A DNA stretch of 59,884 nucleotides, taken from contig NZ_CAJPVH010000036.1 of assembly GCF_905397395.1 (NCBI RefSeq), positions 1-59,884 of the forward strand, in the 5' to 3' direction. The stretch comes from Cupriavidus campinensis (GTDB lineage: Bacteria; Pseudomonadota; Gammaproteobacteria; Burkholderiales; Burkholderiaceae). How positions within the stretch are numbered: position 1 is the stretch's first letter; every line of letters starts with the position of its first letter. The notes under the pieces were generated by a model, which saw only the letters and a list, made by a program, of their open reading frames with translations, was not told the origin of the DNA and searched no databases. Positions 8,701 through 19,876 of this stretch are shown piece by piece. Both the position numbers and the translations under genes were made by a program.

Positions 8701-9828
8701 ATGACGCTCCAGGCCACGCCCCTTAACGCCATCCACCGCTCGCTCGGTGCCCGCATGGTCGATTTCGGCGGCTGGGACATGCCGGTCAACTACGGCTCCC
8801 AGATCGAAGAACACAACGCGGTGCGCGGCGATGCCGGCATGTTCGATGTCTCGCACATGTGCGTGGTGGACCTGTCCGGCCCCAACACGCGCGCCTTCCT
8901 GCGCGGCCTGCTGGCTAACAACGTCGACAAGCTCCAGACCCCGGGCAAGGCCCTGTATGCGTGCATGCTCGACGAAAAAGGCGGGGTCATCGACGACCTG
9001 ATCGTCTATTTCTTCGCCGAAGACCGTTTCCGCCTGGTGGTGAACGCCAGCACGGCGCTGGGCGACATCGAATGGATCACAGCCCGCAACGCAGCCACCG
9101 GCAGCGGCGTGACGATCACCCCGCGCCGGGGCGACGTGGCGCCGGCCGGCGTGGGCAAGCTGGCGATCATCGCCGTGCAGGGCCCGAACGCGCGTGCCAA
9201 GGTCCACCAGGCCTTCCCCTCGACCCAGCCGGCGGACGCGCTCAAGCCGTTCAACGCCGTGGTGGTGCAGGACCCGATGATGGGCGAGCTGATGGTGGCG
9301 CGCACCGGCTATACCGGCGAGGACGGCTTCGAGCTGGTGGTGGAGGCCGAGAACGTGGCCGGCTTCTGGGAGAAGCTGCAGTCCGTGGGCGTGCGCCCGG
9401 CTGGACTTGGCGCGCGCGACACGCTGCGCCTGGAAGCCGGCATGAACCTGTACGGCCAGGACATGGATATCCACACCTCGCCGCTCGACGCCGGCCTGGC
9501 CTGGACCGTGGACCTGCAGAGCGAGCGCGATTTCACCGGCAAATCCGCGCTGCTGGCGGCCGGACAACACAAGACATTTGCCGGCCTGATCCTGCGCGAC
9601 AAGGGCGGGGTGCTGCGTGCGCACCAGAAGGTGATCACCCCCGCCGGCGACGGCGAGATCACGAGCGGCACCTTCAGCCCGTCGCTCTCCCAATCCATTG
9701 CCTTTGCCCGGCTGCCGCAGGGCGTTGTGCCCGGCACCGAGGTCCAGGTCGAGATTCGTGACCGCAAACTGACCGCGACTGTGGTTAAACTGCCGTTTGT
9801 GCGCAATGGCAAGGCACTCGTGAGCTGA
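8701..9828 (+). CDS. gcvT: glycine cleavage system T protein (aminomethyltransferase)
   Basis: This 375-residue enzyme moves the methylene group from lipoyl-bound aminomethyl to tetrahydrofolate, releasing ammonia. Family features include the N-terminal block [17 protein letters not shown], the segment [14 protein letters not shown], and the folate-domain run [14 protein letters not shown]. The last region has the typical [21 protein letters not shown] ribosome site (GAGG) lies 7 nt before the ATG, which follows the riboswitch terminator. It is the first gene of gcvTHP, so its expression should be gated by glycine. Confidence 0.97.
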   Translation: MTLQATPLNAIHRSLGARMVDFGGWDMPVNYGSQIEEHNAVRGDAGMFDVSHMCVVDLSGPNTRAFLRGLLANNVDKLQTPGKALYACMLDEKGGVIDDLIVYFFAEDRFRLVVNASTALGDIEWITARNAATGSGVTITPRRGDVAPAGVGKLAIIAVQGPNARAKVHQAFPSTQPADALKPFNAVVVQDPMMGELMVARTGYTGEDGFELVVEAENVAGFWEKLQSVGVRPAGLGARDTLRLEAGMNLYGQDMDIHTSPLDAGLAWTVDLQSERDFTGKSALLAAGQHKTFAGLILRDKGGVLRAHQKVITPAGDGEITSGTFSPSLSQSIAFARLPQGVVPGTEVQVEIRDRKLTATVVKLPFVRNGKALVS

Positions 9829-9931
9829 GGCATCCGCCCGGCTGACACCAACGGTCGCCATCACGCCTGCCCGGCTGGCCCCGGCAGGCGAACCGAAACA
9901 AGACAAACACTGCATTCCCGGAGAACCCGTC

Positions 9932-10312
9932 ATGAATTTCCCTGCTGACCTGAAGTACACCGAATCGCACGAGTGGGTGCGCGTTGAAGCCGACGGCACG
10001 CTGACGATCGGCATTACCGACCATGCGCAGGACGCGCTGGGCGACATCGTCTTCCTGGAGCTGCCCGAAGTCGGCAAGTCGGTAGGCGCGGGCGACGCGC
10101 TGGCCGTGGTGGAGTCCGTCAAGGCCGCTTCCGACATCTACGCCCCGGTGGCCGGCGAAGTCATCGCCGTGAACGAAGCCGCGAGCGCCGCGCCGGAATC
10201 CGTCAACGCCAACGCCTTCGACGCATGGCTGTTCAAGCTGAAGCCGGCCAATGGCGACGATGTGAACGGCCTGATGACCGTCGACGCCTACAAGGCCAGC
10301 GTCGGCGCCTGA
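9932..10312 (+). CDS. gcvH: glycine cleavage system H protein (lipoyl carrier)
   Basis: This 126-residue carrier shuttles the aminomethyl group between the P and T proteins on a lipoamide arm. The lipoylation site is Lys64 in [14 protein letters not shown], the canonical H-protein context. The N-terminal [10 protein letters not shown] and the [15 protein letters not shown] strand match the family. A ribosome site (CGGAG) lies 11 nt upstream. It follows gcvT by about 100 nt and precedes gcvP by about 100 nt. The lipoate-loading enzymes and L protein are not in the window. Confidence 0.97.
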   Translation: MNFPADLKYTESHEWVRVEADGTLTIGITDHAQDALGDIVFLELPEVGKSVGAGDALAVVESVKAASDIYAPVAGEVIAVNEAASAAPESVNANAFDAWLFKLKPANGDDVNGLMTVDAYKASVGA

Positions 10313-10413
10313 CGCGCTGTACCAGCCGTCTCCCGAGCCAGGAGGCGGCGCCCGAGATGCCCGCGCGGCGGCCAGGCTGACCACCTGCCGCCCCGCCCCA
10401 CGAGAGACTTGCC

Positions 10414-13335
10414 ATGAATGCCCCGCTTCCCATGAACGCCGCCCAAGGTAGCCGGCCCACGCTGGCCGAACTGGAGGCGCGCGACGCCTTCGCCGCCCGT
10501 CACATCGGCCCGGACACCGCCGAACAGCAACACATGCTCAAGGTGCTCGGCTACGAGACGCGCGCCGCGCTGATCGACGCCGTGGTGCCCGCCGCCATCC
10601 GCCGCCGCGACGGCATGCCGCTCGGCGAATTCACCGAGCCGCTGACCGAGGAAGCCGCGCTGGCCAGGCTGCGCGGGCTGGCGAACAAGAACCGCGTGCT
10701 CAAGAGCTTCATCGGGCAGGGTTACTACAACACGCTCACGCCGGGCGTCATCCTCCGCAATATCTTCGAAAACCCGGCCTGGTACACGGCCTACACGCCG
10801 TACCAGCCCGAGATCTCGCAGGGCCGCCTGGAGGCGATGCTGAACTTCCAGCAGATGGTCACGGACCTGACCGGGCTGGACATTGCCAATGCGTCGATGC
10901 TGGACGAAGGCACCGCCGCCGCCGAGGCGATGACGCTGCTCCAGCGCGTGAACAAGCACGCCTCGAACACGTTCTACGTGGCGGACGACGTACTGCCGCA
11001 GACGCTGGAAGTGGTACGCACGCGCGCGCTGCCGCTGGGCATCGAGGTCAAGGTCGGCCCCGCCGCCGAGGCCGCCGGCGCCCATGCCTTCGGCGTGCTG
11101 CTGCAATACCCGGGCGTGAACGGCGACGTGGCCGACTACCGTGCCATCGCCGATGCCGTGCATGCGGCTGGCGGCCTGGTGGTGGCGGCGGCGGACCTGC
11201 TGGCGCTGACGCTGATCGTGGCGCCGGGCGAATGGGGCGCCGACGTGGCCGTGGGCAACTCGCAGCGCTTTGGCGTGCCGCTCGGCTTCGGCGGCCCCCA
11301 CGCCGGCTACATGGCCGTGAAGGACGAATTCAAGCGCTCGATGCCGGGCCGTCTGGTGGGCGTGACCATCGACGCGCAGGGCAACAAGGCGTACCGGCTG
11401 GCGCTGCAGACGCGCGAGCAGCATATCCGCCGCGAGAAGGCCACGTCGAACATCTGTACCGCGCAGGTGCTGCTGGCCGTGATGGCGTCGATGTACGCCG
11501 TGTACCACGGGCCGCAGGGCCTCCAGCGCATTGCCCAGCGCGTGCACCGCCTGACCGCCACGCTGGCCGCCGGCCTGAAGGCGATGGGCGTGACCCCGGT
11601 CAACGCCACGTTCTTCGACACCCTGACGCTGGAAACCGGCTTCAACACCGAGGCCATCCACGCCGCCGCCACGGCGCGCGGCATCAACCTGCGCCATATC
11701 GGCGCCACCCGCGTGGGCATCTCGCTGGACGAGACCGCCTCGCGCGAGGACGTGGTCGCGCTGTGGGAGATCTTCGCGCATGGCAAGCCGGTGCCGGCCT
11801 TCGATGCGACCGAGGCGACCGTCGGCGACGGTTTCCCGGCCGCACTGGCCCGCCAGAGCGCCTACCTGACGCATCCGGTCTTCAACACGCACCACGCCGA
11901 GCACGAGATGCTGCGCTACCTGCGCTCGCTGGCGGACAAGGACCTCGCGCTGGATCGCACGATGATCCCGCTCGGCTCCTGCACCATGAAGCTCAACGCC
12001 ACCAGCGAGATGATTCCGGTGACGTGGCCCGAGTTCAGCAAGATCCACCCGTTCGCGCCGCTCGACCAGACCGTGGGCTACCGCGAGATGATCGACCAGC
12101 TCGAGGCCATGCTCTGCGCCGCCACCGGCTACGCCGCGGTGAGCCTGCAGCCGAACGCGGGCTCGCAGGGCGAGTACGCCGGCCTGCTGATCATCCAGAA
12201 GTACCACGCCAGCCGGGGCGAGGCGCACCGCGACATCTGCCTGATTCCCTCGTCCGCGCACGGCACCAACCCGGCGTCGGCCCAGATGGCCGGCATGAAG
12301 GTGGTGGTGGTGGCGTGTGACGCCGACGGCAACGTCGACCTGCAGGATCTGGCGAAGAAGGCCGAGCAGCACAGCCAGAACCTCGCCGCGATCATGATCA
12401 CCTACCCGTCCACGCACGGCGTGTTCGAGCAGGGCGTACAGCAGATCTGCGAGATCGTGCACCAGCACGGCGGCCAGGTCTACGTGGATGGCGCCAACAT
12501 GAACGCGATGGTCGGCACCGCCGCGCCGGGCCAGTTCGGCGGCGATGTCTCGCACCTGAACCTGCACAAGACGTTCTGCATTCCGCACGGCGGTGGCGGC
12601 CCCGGTGTGGGCCCCGTGGCGGTGGGCGCGCACCTGGCGGACTTCCTGCCGAACCAGGACAGCGTGGGCTATCGCCGCGACGACAACGGCATCGGCGGCG
12701 TCTCGGCCGCGCCGTTCGGCTCGGCCAGCATCCTGCCGATCTCGTGGATGTACGTCGCCATGATGGGCTCGGCCGGCCTGACCGCCGCCACCGAGAACGC
12801 CATCCTGGCCGCCAACTACGTGGCGCGCCGGCTCTCGCCGCACTTCCCGGTGCTCTACGCCGGCCAGCACGGGCTGGTGGCGCACGAGTGCATCCTGGAC
12901 CTGCGCCCGCTGCAGAAGGCCACCGGCATCAGCAACGAGGACGTGGCCAAGCGCCTGATGGACTACGGCTTCCACGCGCCGACGATGAGCTTCCCGGTGC
13001 CGGGCACGCTGATGATCGAGCCGACCGAGAGCGAGGCGCTGCACGAGCTGGACCGCTTCATCGACGCCATGATCGCCATCCGTGGCGAGATCGCGCGGGT
13101 GGAGGACGGCAGCTTCGACCGCGACGACAACCCGCTGCGCCACGCGCCGCACACCGCCGCCGTCATCACCGCCAATGACTGGACCCACGCGTACACGCGC
13201 GAGGAAGCGGCCTACCCCATTGCCTCGCTGCGCACGCAGAAGTACTGGCCGCCGGTGGGCCGGGCGGACAACGTGTACGGCGACCGCAACCTGTTCTGCG
13301 CCTGCGTACCGATGAGCGAGTACGCGCAGGACTAA
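10414..13335 (+). CDS. gcvP: glycine dehydrogenase (decarboxylating), P protein
   Basis: This 973-residue PLP enzyme decarboxylates glycine and passes the aminomethyl group to GcvH. The protein is the single-chain (fused alpha-beta) form, with two homologous halves. The N-terminal half has the block [18 protein letters not shown]. The C-terminal half carries the PLP lysine Lys719 in [22 protein letters not shown]-type C-terminal features are replaced by a plain end. The length agrees with E. coli GcvP (957). It is the third gene of the glycine-responsive operon, followed 90 nt later by a DUF421 gene. Confidence 0.97.
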   Translation: MNAPLPMNAAQGSRPTLAELEARDAFAARHIGPDTAEQQHMLKVLGYETRAALIDAVVPAAIRRRDGMPLGEFTEPLTEEAALARLRGLANKNRVLKSFIGQGYYNTLTPGVILRNIFENPAWYTAYTPYQPEISQGRLEAMLNFQQMVTDLTGLDIANASMLDEGTAAAEAMTLLQRVNKHASNTFYVADDVLPQTLEVVRTRALPLGIEVKVGPAAEAAGAHAFGVLLQYPGVNGDVADYRAIADAVHAAGGLVVAAADLLALTLIVAPGEWGADVAVGNSQRFGVPLGFGGPHAGYMAVKDEFKRSMPGRLVGVTIDAQGNKAYRLALQTREQHIRREKATSNICTAQVLLAVMASMYAVYHGPQGLQRIAQRVHRLTATLAAGLKAMGVTPVNATFFDTLTLETGFNTEAIHAAATARGINLRHIGATRVGISLDETASREDVVALWEIFAHGKPVPAFDATEATVGDGFPAALARQSAYLTHPVFNTHHAEHEMLRYLRSLADKDLALDRTMIPLGSCTMKLNATSEMIPVTWPEFSKIHPFAPLDQTVGYREMIDQLEAMLCAATGYAAVSLQPNAGSQGEYAGLLIIQKYHASRGEAHRDICLIPSSAHGTNPASAQMAGMKVVVVACDADGNVDLQDLAKKAEQHSQNLAAIMITYPSTHGVFEQGVQQICEIVHQHGGQVYVDGANMNAMVGTAAPGQFGGDVSHLNLHKTFCIPHGGGGPGVGPVAVGAHLADFLPNQDSVGYRRDDNGIGGVSAAPFGSASILPISWMYVAMMGSAGLTAATENAILAANYVARRLSPHFPVLYAGQHGLVAHECILDLRPLQKATGISNEDVAKRLMDYGFHAPTMSFPVPGTLMIEPTESEALHELDRFIDAMIAIRGEIARVEDGSFDRDDNPLRHAPHTAAVITANDWTHAYTREEAAYPIASLRTQKYWPPVGRADNVYGDRNLFCACVPMSEYAQD

Positions 13336-13425
13336 GGCGCCGTGTCTGGCGGCGTCCGGGCAGACCGGGCGCCGCCGGCGCGCTTTGCATCCCGCAGCAC
13401 ACCATCCCTAGCGGAGGTCTCGTCC

Positions 13426-13971
13426 ATGTGGAATCTCAGCGCCCCCTGGTGGGAATTCGTGCTGCGCGGGCTGATCGTCTACGCCGCGCTGCTATTCCTG
13501 ATGCGCGTGTCGGGCAAGCGCCAGATCGGCCAGTTGTCGCCGTTGGACCTGGTGCTGCTGCTGATCATCTCGAACGCGGTGCAGAACGCCATGAATGGCG
13601 GCGACAACTCCGTGACCGCCGGGCTGATCCTGGCCGCCACGCTGTTCGGCGCCGACGTGCTGGTGGGCTATGGCACCTGGCGCAGCCACCGCCTGGAGAC
13701 GCTGGTGGAAGGCCGGCCCGAGATCCTCATTCACCAGGGCGAGATCTTCCGTGATGTGATGCGCCGGGAGCGCATCACGCCGCGTGAGCTGCAGAAGGCG
13801 CTGCGCCGCAACGGCTGCGAGCGTGTGGCAGACGTGCATTTCGCTATCCTTGAGACAGACGGCACGGTCAGCGTGATCCAGAAGGAGAAGTCCGAGGAAG
13901 GGCAGGCCAAGCCGACCATCGACCCGATGTGGCAGGACCCCGCCCGGCCCGATGCCGATATGTCGCTCTGA
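13426..13971 (+). CDS. DUF421 (YetF/YcaP-type) membrane protein
   Basis: This 181-residue protein has two or three hydrophobic segments at the N-terminus (about residues 10-30, 43-60 and 63-82), including [20 protein letters not shown], the signature of the DUF421 family. A soluble C-terminal domain follows, with [24 protein letters not shown] and [17 protein letters not shown]. The family's biochemical function is unknown; some members affect surface or spore properties. The ATG at 13426 was chosen over the longer frame because of a ribosome site (GCGGAGG) about 9 nt upstream. It lies between gcvP and sdaA, probably as part of the same transcript, which may be chance or a link to amino-acid export or membrane stress. 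Confidence 0.88.
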   Translation: MWNLSAPWWEFVLRGLIVYAALLFLMRVSGKRQIGQLSPLDLVLLLIISNAVQNAMNGGDNSVTAGLILAATLFGADVLVGYGTWRSHRLETLVEGRPEILIHQGEIFRDVMRRERITPRELQKALRRNGCERVADVHFAILETDGTVSVIQKEKSEEGQAKPTIDPMWQDPARPDADMSL

Positions 13972-14053
13972 CCCGACACCCGACCGGCTCCCCGACTGCA
14001 TTCCCGCCCTGCGCCCCTGCGCCCCCGCGCGCCGCCCCCTACCGGAGTTCCCC

Positions 14054-15430
<1,377 letters not shown>

Positions 15431-15484
15431 GTACCTGCCGGCGTATCATGGCGGCACCCCCGGTTTGCCAAGAAGAAAACGGCC

Positions 15485-16231
15485 ATGCAGACCTTCCATC
15501 AGCTGTTCGACGAGACTTCGTCCACCTTTACCTACCTGCTGATCGACGCCGAGACGCGCGAGGCGCTGCTGATCGATCCGGTGGACCGGCAGTACGCGCG
15601 TGACCTGGCGCTGCTGGGTGAGACCGGCGTGCGGCTGGTGTGGATTGTCGAGACCCACGCGCACGCCGACCACATCACCTCCGCCGGGCAGTTGGCCCAG
15701 CAGACGGGTGCCAACACCGCCGCGCCGTCCGGCTGCGACATCAAGCCCGCGCTGAAACAGCTGATCGACGGGGATACCGTCACCTTCGGCAAGCAGGTGC
15801 TGCGTGCGATCCATACCCCCGGGCACACCGCCGGCAGCATGAGCTACCTCTGGGAGGAAGCCACACCGGACGGCGTGGTGCGCCGCATCTTCACCGGCGA
15901 TGCGCTGCTGATCGACGGCTGCGGCCGCACCGATTTCCAGTCCGGCGACGCCGGCACACTGTTCGACAGCCTCACCGAGAAGCTTTTCCGCCTGCCCGAC
16001 GACACGCTGGTCTACCCCGCCCACGACTACAGGGGCCGCACCCAGTCGACCATCGGCCATGAGCGCGCGCACAACAGCCGCGTGGCGGGACGCACGCGCG
16101 ACGAGTTCATCGTCATGATGCGCGCCCTCAACCTGCCCCGACCCAAGCTGATCGATATCGCCGTGCCGGCGAACCAGCGCCTGGGACTCGTGACCGGGCG
16201 AGATGGGGAAAGCGTGCCGCACGGCATCTGA
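15485..16231 (+). CDS. persulfide dioxygenase-like metallo-beta-lactamase protein (ETHE1 family)
   Basis: This 248-residue protein of the metallo-beta-lactamase fold carries THAHADH, HTPGHTAGS, FTGDALLIDGCGRTDFQ and PAHDY. The combination GCGRTDFQ plus a single-iron ligand pattern is typical of ETHE1-type sulfur dioxygenases, which oxidise glutathione persulfide to sulfite, rather than of glyoxalase II. The protein is cytosolic, without a signal peptide. It follows sdaA by 54 nt and precedes an OsmC-family gene by 33 nt, so the two are probably co-transcribed. This suggests a small sulfane-sulfur or peroxide detoxification module. A glyoxalase II-type hydrolase is the main alternative. Confidence 0.85.
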   Translation: MQTFHQLFDETSSTFTYLLIDAETREALLIDPVDRQYARDLALLGETGVRLVWIVETHAHADHITSAGQLAQQTGANTAAPSGCDIKPALKQLIDGDTVTFGKQVLRAIHTPGHTAGSMSYLWEEATPDGVVRRIFTGDALLIDGCGRTDFQSGDAGTLFDSLTEKLFRLPDDTLVYPAHDYRGRTQSTIGHERAHNSRVAGRTRDEFIVMMRALNLPRPKLIDIAVPANQRLGLVTGRDGESVPHGI

Positions 16232-16264
16232 TTTTTCGTTCTTCTACTACCCGGAGTGACCAGC

Positions 16265-16735
16265 ATGGCCGAACACACCGCCGAGATCGTGTGGGAGCGT
16301 GGCGATCAGGATTTCGTGAGCAACCGCTACAGCCGCAAGCATGCGCTGCGCTTCGACGGCGGCGCGGAAGTGCCGGGCTCGTCGTCGCCGCACGTGGTGC
16401 CGCTGCCGATGTCCGATGCCAGCGCGGTGGACCCCGAGGAAATGCTGATCGCCTCGATTTCGGCCTGCCACATGCTGTGGTTCCTGGCGCTGGCCGCCAA
16501 GCAGCGCTTTGTGGTCGATCGCTATGTGGACAAGTCGGTGGGCGAGATGGCCAAGACCGCCGAAGGCCGCATGGCGGTGACCGTGGTGACGCTGCGTCCC
16601 GATGTCACGTTCTCGGGCGAGCGCCTGCCGACCCGCGCGGACATCGATCACCTGCACCACGCCGCGCACGACGCCTGCTTCATCGCAAATTCGGTGAAGT
16701 CCGAGATCCGATGCGAGCCGGTGTATCCGACCTGA
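16265..16735 (+). CDS. OsmC/Ohr-family thiol peroxidase
   Basis: This 156-residue protein shows the two cysteines of the OsmC family in their usual contexts: SISACHMLWFLALAA and HHAAHDACFIANSVKSE. OsmC proteins reduce organic hydroperoxides with the paired cysteines, and some are reported to act on sulfane sulfur. The ATG at 16265 was taken instead of the GTG at 16256 because CCGGAG lies 8 nt upstream. Its place directly after a persulfide-dioxygenase-like gene suggests a common role in thiol homeostasis, which is an inference. Confidence 0.9.
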   Translation: MAEHTAEIVWERGDQDFVSNRYSRKHALRFDGGAEVPGSSSPHVVPLPMSDASAVDPEEMLIASISACHMLWFLALAAKQRFVVDRYVDKSVGEMAKTAEGRMAVTVVTLRPDVTFSGERLPTRADIDHLHHAAHDACFIANSVKSEIRCEPVYPT

Positions 16736-16847
16736 CCCCTGCAAACGCCTAATACGCGGCACGAAGGAATTCATTTGACTTCGCCCCCTGCGCTGCAATA
16801 CTGAGACCGCACACGCGGGCACATGGCCCCGCCGGAGGAGGTACATC

Positions 16848-17324
16848 ATGCATCACAGCAAGCGATGGGGGATGGTGCTCGGCGCCGCAATCGCAGTGGT
16901 TGCGGCCGGCGTGCAGGCGCAGTCGAAACCGGTGGCCTATCCGGCCAAGGGTCAGTCCGCGCAGCAGCAGTCCAAGGACGACGGGGAGTGCTATAGCTGG
17001 GCCAAACAACAGACCGGGATAGATCCCGCGGTGGTAGCCCAGGCACCGCCGCAACAGCAGGCCCAGGGCGGCCAGCGCGTGCAAGGCGCGGCGCGCGGGG
17101 CAGCCGGCGGCGCCGTGGTGGGCGCGATTGCGGGCGATGCCGGCAAGGGCGCGGCGGCCGGTGCCGCGGTCGGGACCATGGCGGGCGGCTCGCGGAACCG
17201 GCAGGAACGCCGCAACGTGCAGGCAGCGAACGAACAGAACGCCGCAAGCCAGCAACAGGCGATGGGCAGCTACTACCAGGCGTGGAAGGCTTGCATGGGT
17301 GGCAAGGGATACACGGTGCAGTAG
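16848..17324 (+). CDS. exported glycine-zipper protein
   Basis: This 158-residue protein has a signal peptide (hydrophobic core, cut after VQAQ). A Gln-rich stretch follows, then a Gly/Ala-rich segment of about 50 residues (GAARGAAGGAVVGAIAG and GAAAGAAVGTMAGG), typical of YMGG-like glycine-zipper domains inserting in the outer membrane. Two cysteines flank this segment (ECYSWAK and KACMGGKGY) and could form a disulfide. A GGAGGAGG ribosome site precedes the ATG. It ends 19 nt before the convergent ybdK-like gene with no clear terminator between. Its precise function is unknown. Confidence 0.8.
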   Translation: MHHSKRWGMVLGAAIAVVAAGVQAQSKPVAYPAKGQSAQQQSKDDGECYSWAKQQTGIDPAVVAQAPPQQQAQGGQRVQGAARGAAGGAVVGAIAGDAGKGAAAGAAVGTMAGGSRNRQERRNVQAANEQNAASQQQAMGSYYQAWKACMGGKGYTVQ

Positions 17325-17343
17325 CGCCGCCCTGCCGCCGGCT

Positions 17344-18459
17344 TCAGGCTTCCCAGCGCTCGCAGGTACGCCGCACGGTTTCGCGCAGGCTGTGCGCATC
17401 GGCATCGACGGTGCGCACCCAGTGCGCGTCGTTGTCGCGGCTCGAGGCCAGCGCGCGGATGTTCTCGAGCGCCTTGAGCGACCCGAGCGCCTCCGCGTGC
17501 GGCACCAGCGCGTCGCAAATCGACAAAATATGATCCGAGATCGGCATCCGCGTCAGTTCGTTCGGATGCACGTACTCGCCCTCCAGCCCGAAGCGGCACG
17601 CCTGGAAGCGGTTGAAGGTGTACACCAGGTAGTCGTCTTCCTGCGGCATGAACGGCCGTGACAGCAGCAGGTAGCGCGCCAGCGCCTGGATGTACGCCGC
17701 GATGTCGCAGGCGCGCTCCACGGTCAGCGGGGTGTCCATCACGCGCACCTCGATCGTGCCGAACTCCGGCTTGGGACGGATATCCCAATAGAAGTCCTTC
17801 ATGCTCTCGATCACGCCCGTGTTGCGCATCTTGTTGAAGTACGCCGTGAAGGCGTCCCACGTCAGCACGTGCGGCGCGCGGCCGCTCATCGGGAACGCCG
17901 CCACCGAGTTCAGCCGCGCCGAGGCAAAGCCGGTATCCACCCCCTGCACGTACGGCGACGACGCCGCCAGCGCAATGAAGTGCGGCACGTAGCGGCCGAT
18001 GGCGTGGAGCAGGAACAGCGACTCGTCCGCGCTCGGGCAGCCGATGTGGACGTGCTGGCCGAACACCGTGAACTGCTTGGCGAGGTAGCCGTACAGCTCG
18101 GAAATGTACTGGTAGCGCGGCGAATCGGAGATGGTCCGGTCCGACCATTGCTGGAACGGATGGGTGCCGCCGCCGCAGATGCCCAGGTTCAGCGAGCGGG
18201 AGGCGCGCGTCATCAGGTCGCGCATGACCGTCAGCTCCTCCAGCGCCTGCGCGTAGTCGCGGCAGATGCCGGTACTGATCTCGATCATCGACGGACTGAT
18301 CTCGGGCTTGATGTCCCCCGCGTGCTGGGCGCCCTTGAGCGCACGCAGCAGATCCGGCGCAAACGGCGCCAGGTCATAGTCATGACGGTTCACGAGCTGG
18401 AGTTCCAGCTCCACGCCAAACGTCAGCGCCTCGGAATGCTTGAACGGTTCGAGCGACAT
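17344..18459 (-). CDS. YbdK-type carboxylate-amine ligase (weak glutamate-cysteine ligase)
   Basis: This 371-residue enzyme belongs to the GCS2 family related to E. coli YbdK, which joins glutamate and cysteine weakly in an ATP-dependent way. Family patterns include [12 protein letters not shown] at the N-terminus, [28 protein letters not shown] and [13 protein letters not shown]. Its start codon overlaps the stop of the upstream antiporter gene by one base (TGATG), which means coupled translation. The true main glutathione synthesis genes are not in the window. A role in making a small thiol or gamma-glutamyl amide linked to the antiporter is possible but not shown. Confidence 0.9.
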   Translation of the reverse strand: MSLEPFKHSEALTFGVELELQLVNRHDYDLAPFAPDLLRALKGAQHAGDIKPEISPSMIEISTGICRDYAQALEELTVMRDLMTRASRSLNLGICGGGTHPFQQWSDRTISDSPRYQYISELYGYLAKQFTVFGQHVHIGCPSADESLFLLHAIGRYVPHFIALAASSPYVQGVDTGFASARLNSVAAFPMSGRAPHVLTWDAFTAYFNKMRNTGVIESMKDFYWDIRPKPEFGTIEVRVMDTPLTVERACDIAAYIQALARYLLLSRPFMPQEDDYLVYTFNRFQACRFGLEGEYVHPNELTRMPISDHILSICDALVPHAEALGSLKALENIRALASSRDNDAHWVRTVDADAHSLRETVRRTCERWEA

Positions 18460-19682
18460 CAGCGCCCTCCTCCATTGTCACGCGCCTCGCCGGCATAGCG
18501 CAGCGCCCAGGACGCGATGACCGGCCCCAGCAACTGTTCGATGGCCAGCGCGCACAGGATGATCGATGCCAGCGGCCCGCCGGTGCTCGGGTACAGGCGC
18601 GCCACGTCGTTCATCAGCAGGTAGGCCAGCCCAGACATCGGCGCCAGCGCCAGCCCCAGCGCCATGCACTGGCGCAGGCTCAAGCCCGAGAACGATCCGA
18701 GCGACACCACGCCGGCCAGCTTCGCCACATGGCGCATCACGACCAAGGCCACCGCCAGCGTGCCGCCGACCACCCAGTCATGCGCCGTCAGCGGCAGGCC
18801 CAGCGACACCACCATCACGATGATCAGCAGGCTCCCGGCGCTGCCGAAGTGCGCCGGCCACACGTGCGGCTGGCGGTCCTGGTGCTTGAAGACCACGCCG
18901 GCCAGCATCAGCGTCAGCGGCATGGACAATTTTAGGACGCGCGTCAGCGCCAGCGTGAACAACACCAGCCCCACCAGCACCAGGAAGCTGTAGTGATCGT
19001 CCGCGGACATGCGCGCGTACAGCGCGTGCCCGAGCTTGCCCACCACCCACGCCAGCAGGCACGAGCCCACCAGCAGGTAGAGCGGATGCAGCAGCGCCGC
19101 GCCGATATTGCCGTATTCGGAATGGAGCCAGCCCGTGGCCACCTGGACGATGGCCGCCGCGTAGATGCTGTTCAGCGCCGCCATGGCCATCAGCCGTTCC
19201 GTGACCTGCCCCTCGGCGCGCAGTTCGTTCTTGAGCTGGAGCACGATGGTGGGCGAGGTACTGACCGCGATGCCGCCGGCCAGGATCGCCACGCCCGGCG
19301 ACGCCCCGAGCCACTGGAGTACCGTGGCAACCAGCCCCCAGGTCAGCAGGCTCTCGGCCGCGCTGGTAAACAATAGCCAGCGGTTGGCGCGCAGCCATGA
19401 CAGCGACAGCCGGTGGCCGAGTTCGAACAGGGCCAGGGCCAGCGCCATGTCGATCAGCACCCGCGTCTGCAGGATCATGTTGTCGTCGACGATGCTGCGG
19501 CCGAGCATGCCGGCGAACAGCCCCACCACCGCGTAGCCGACGATGCGCGGCAGGCCCAGCCAGCGGCGGCAGACCTCTCCGGCCAGGCCCGCGCCAACCA
19601 GCGCGAGACCCACCCAGAACAGGCCGCCCGGCACCAGCGGCAGGGTCGGGAAAAGTTGGCTCAATCCGTTCATGGCCGACAT
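18459..19682 (-). CDS. CPA2-type monovalent cation/proton antiporter, membrane domain only
   Basis: This 407-residue integral membrane protein has about 11-12 hydrophobic segments. It resembles the KefB/KefC transport domain: [32 protein letters not shown], and [20 protein letters not shown], the last matching the discontinuous-helix region. Unlike KefB/C it ends after the membrane domain, with no TrkA-N/RCK nucleotide-binding tail. It is the first gene of a two-gene operon with the YbdK-type ligase. E. coli Kef channels are gated by glutathione adducts, so a ligase of the same chemical class as partner is suggestive. Ion specificity (Na+ or K+) cannot be told. Confidence 0.88.
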   Translation of the reverse strand: MSAMNGLSQLFPTLPLVPGGLFWVGLALVGAGLAGEVCRRWLGLPRIVGYAVVGLFAGMLGRSIVDDNMILQTRVLIDMALALALFELGHRLSLSWLRANRWLLFTSAAESLLTWGLVATVLQWLGASPGVAILAGGIAVSTSPTIVLQLKNELRAEGQVTERLMAMAALNSIYAAAIVQVATGWLHSEYGNIGAALLHPLYLLVGSCLLAWVVGKLGHALYARMSADDHYSFLVLVGLVLFTLALTRVLKLSMPLTLMLAGVVFKHQDRQPHVWPAHFGSAGSLLIIVMVVSLGLPLTAHDWVVGGTLAVALVVMRHVAKLAGVVSLGSFSGLSLRQCMALGLALAPMSGLAYLLMNDVARLYPSTGGPLASIILCALAIEQLLGPVIASWALRYAGEARDNGGGR

Positions 19683-19770
19683 GGTAACGGAAGCACTTGG
19701 GTTGCAGTGTCGGGCTTTGTCCGACCCCCCATGGAAGATGCCGGCAACTCACGGCAACTTCCAATAAAAA

Positions 19771-19792
19771 ACGCCATCGTCGGCGATGGCGT
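19771..19792 (-). terminator. terminator downstream of the TPR gene
   Basis: A 9-bp perfect stem (ACGCCATCG, 19771-19779, with 19784-19792) with a TCGG loop is followed on the minus strand by a six-U tract. On the plus strand only four Ts follow, so it mainly ends the minus-strand TPR transcript. Confidence 0.85.
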
Positions 19793-19876
19793 TTTGTAGG
19801 AGTTTCAAGAATCAGAATCGGGGACGGTTTCCCGGGCCGGTTTCAGCGCCCGGAGCTCCCTCGCACCGCCCCGAAG

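Noticed and set aside
10288..13188. 966-codon minus-strand open frame opposite gcvP
   Set aside because: Shadow of gcvP, with no recognisable protein features.
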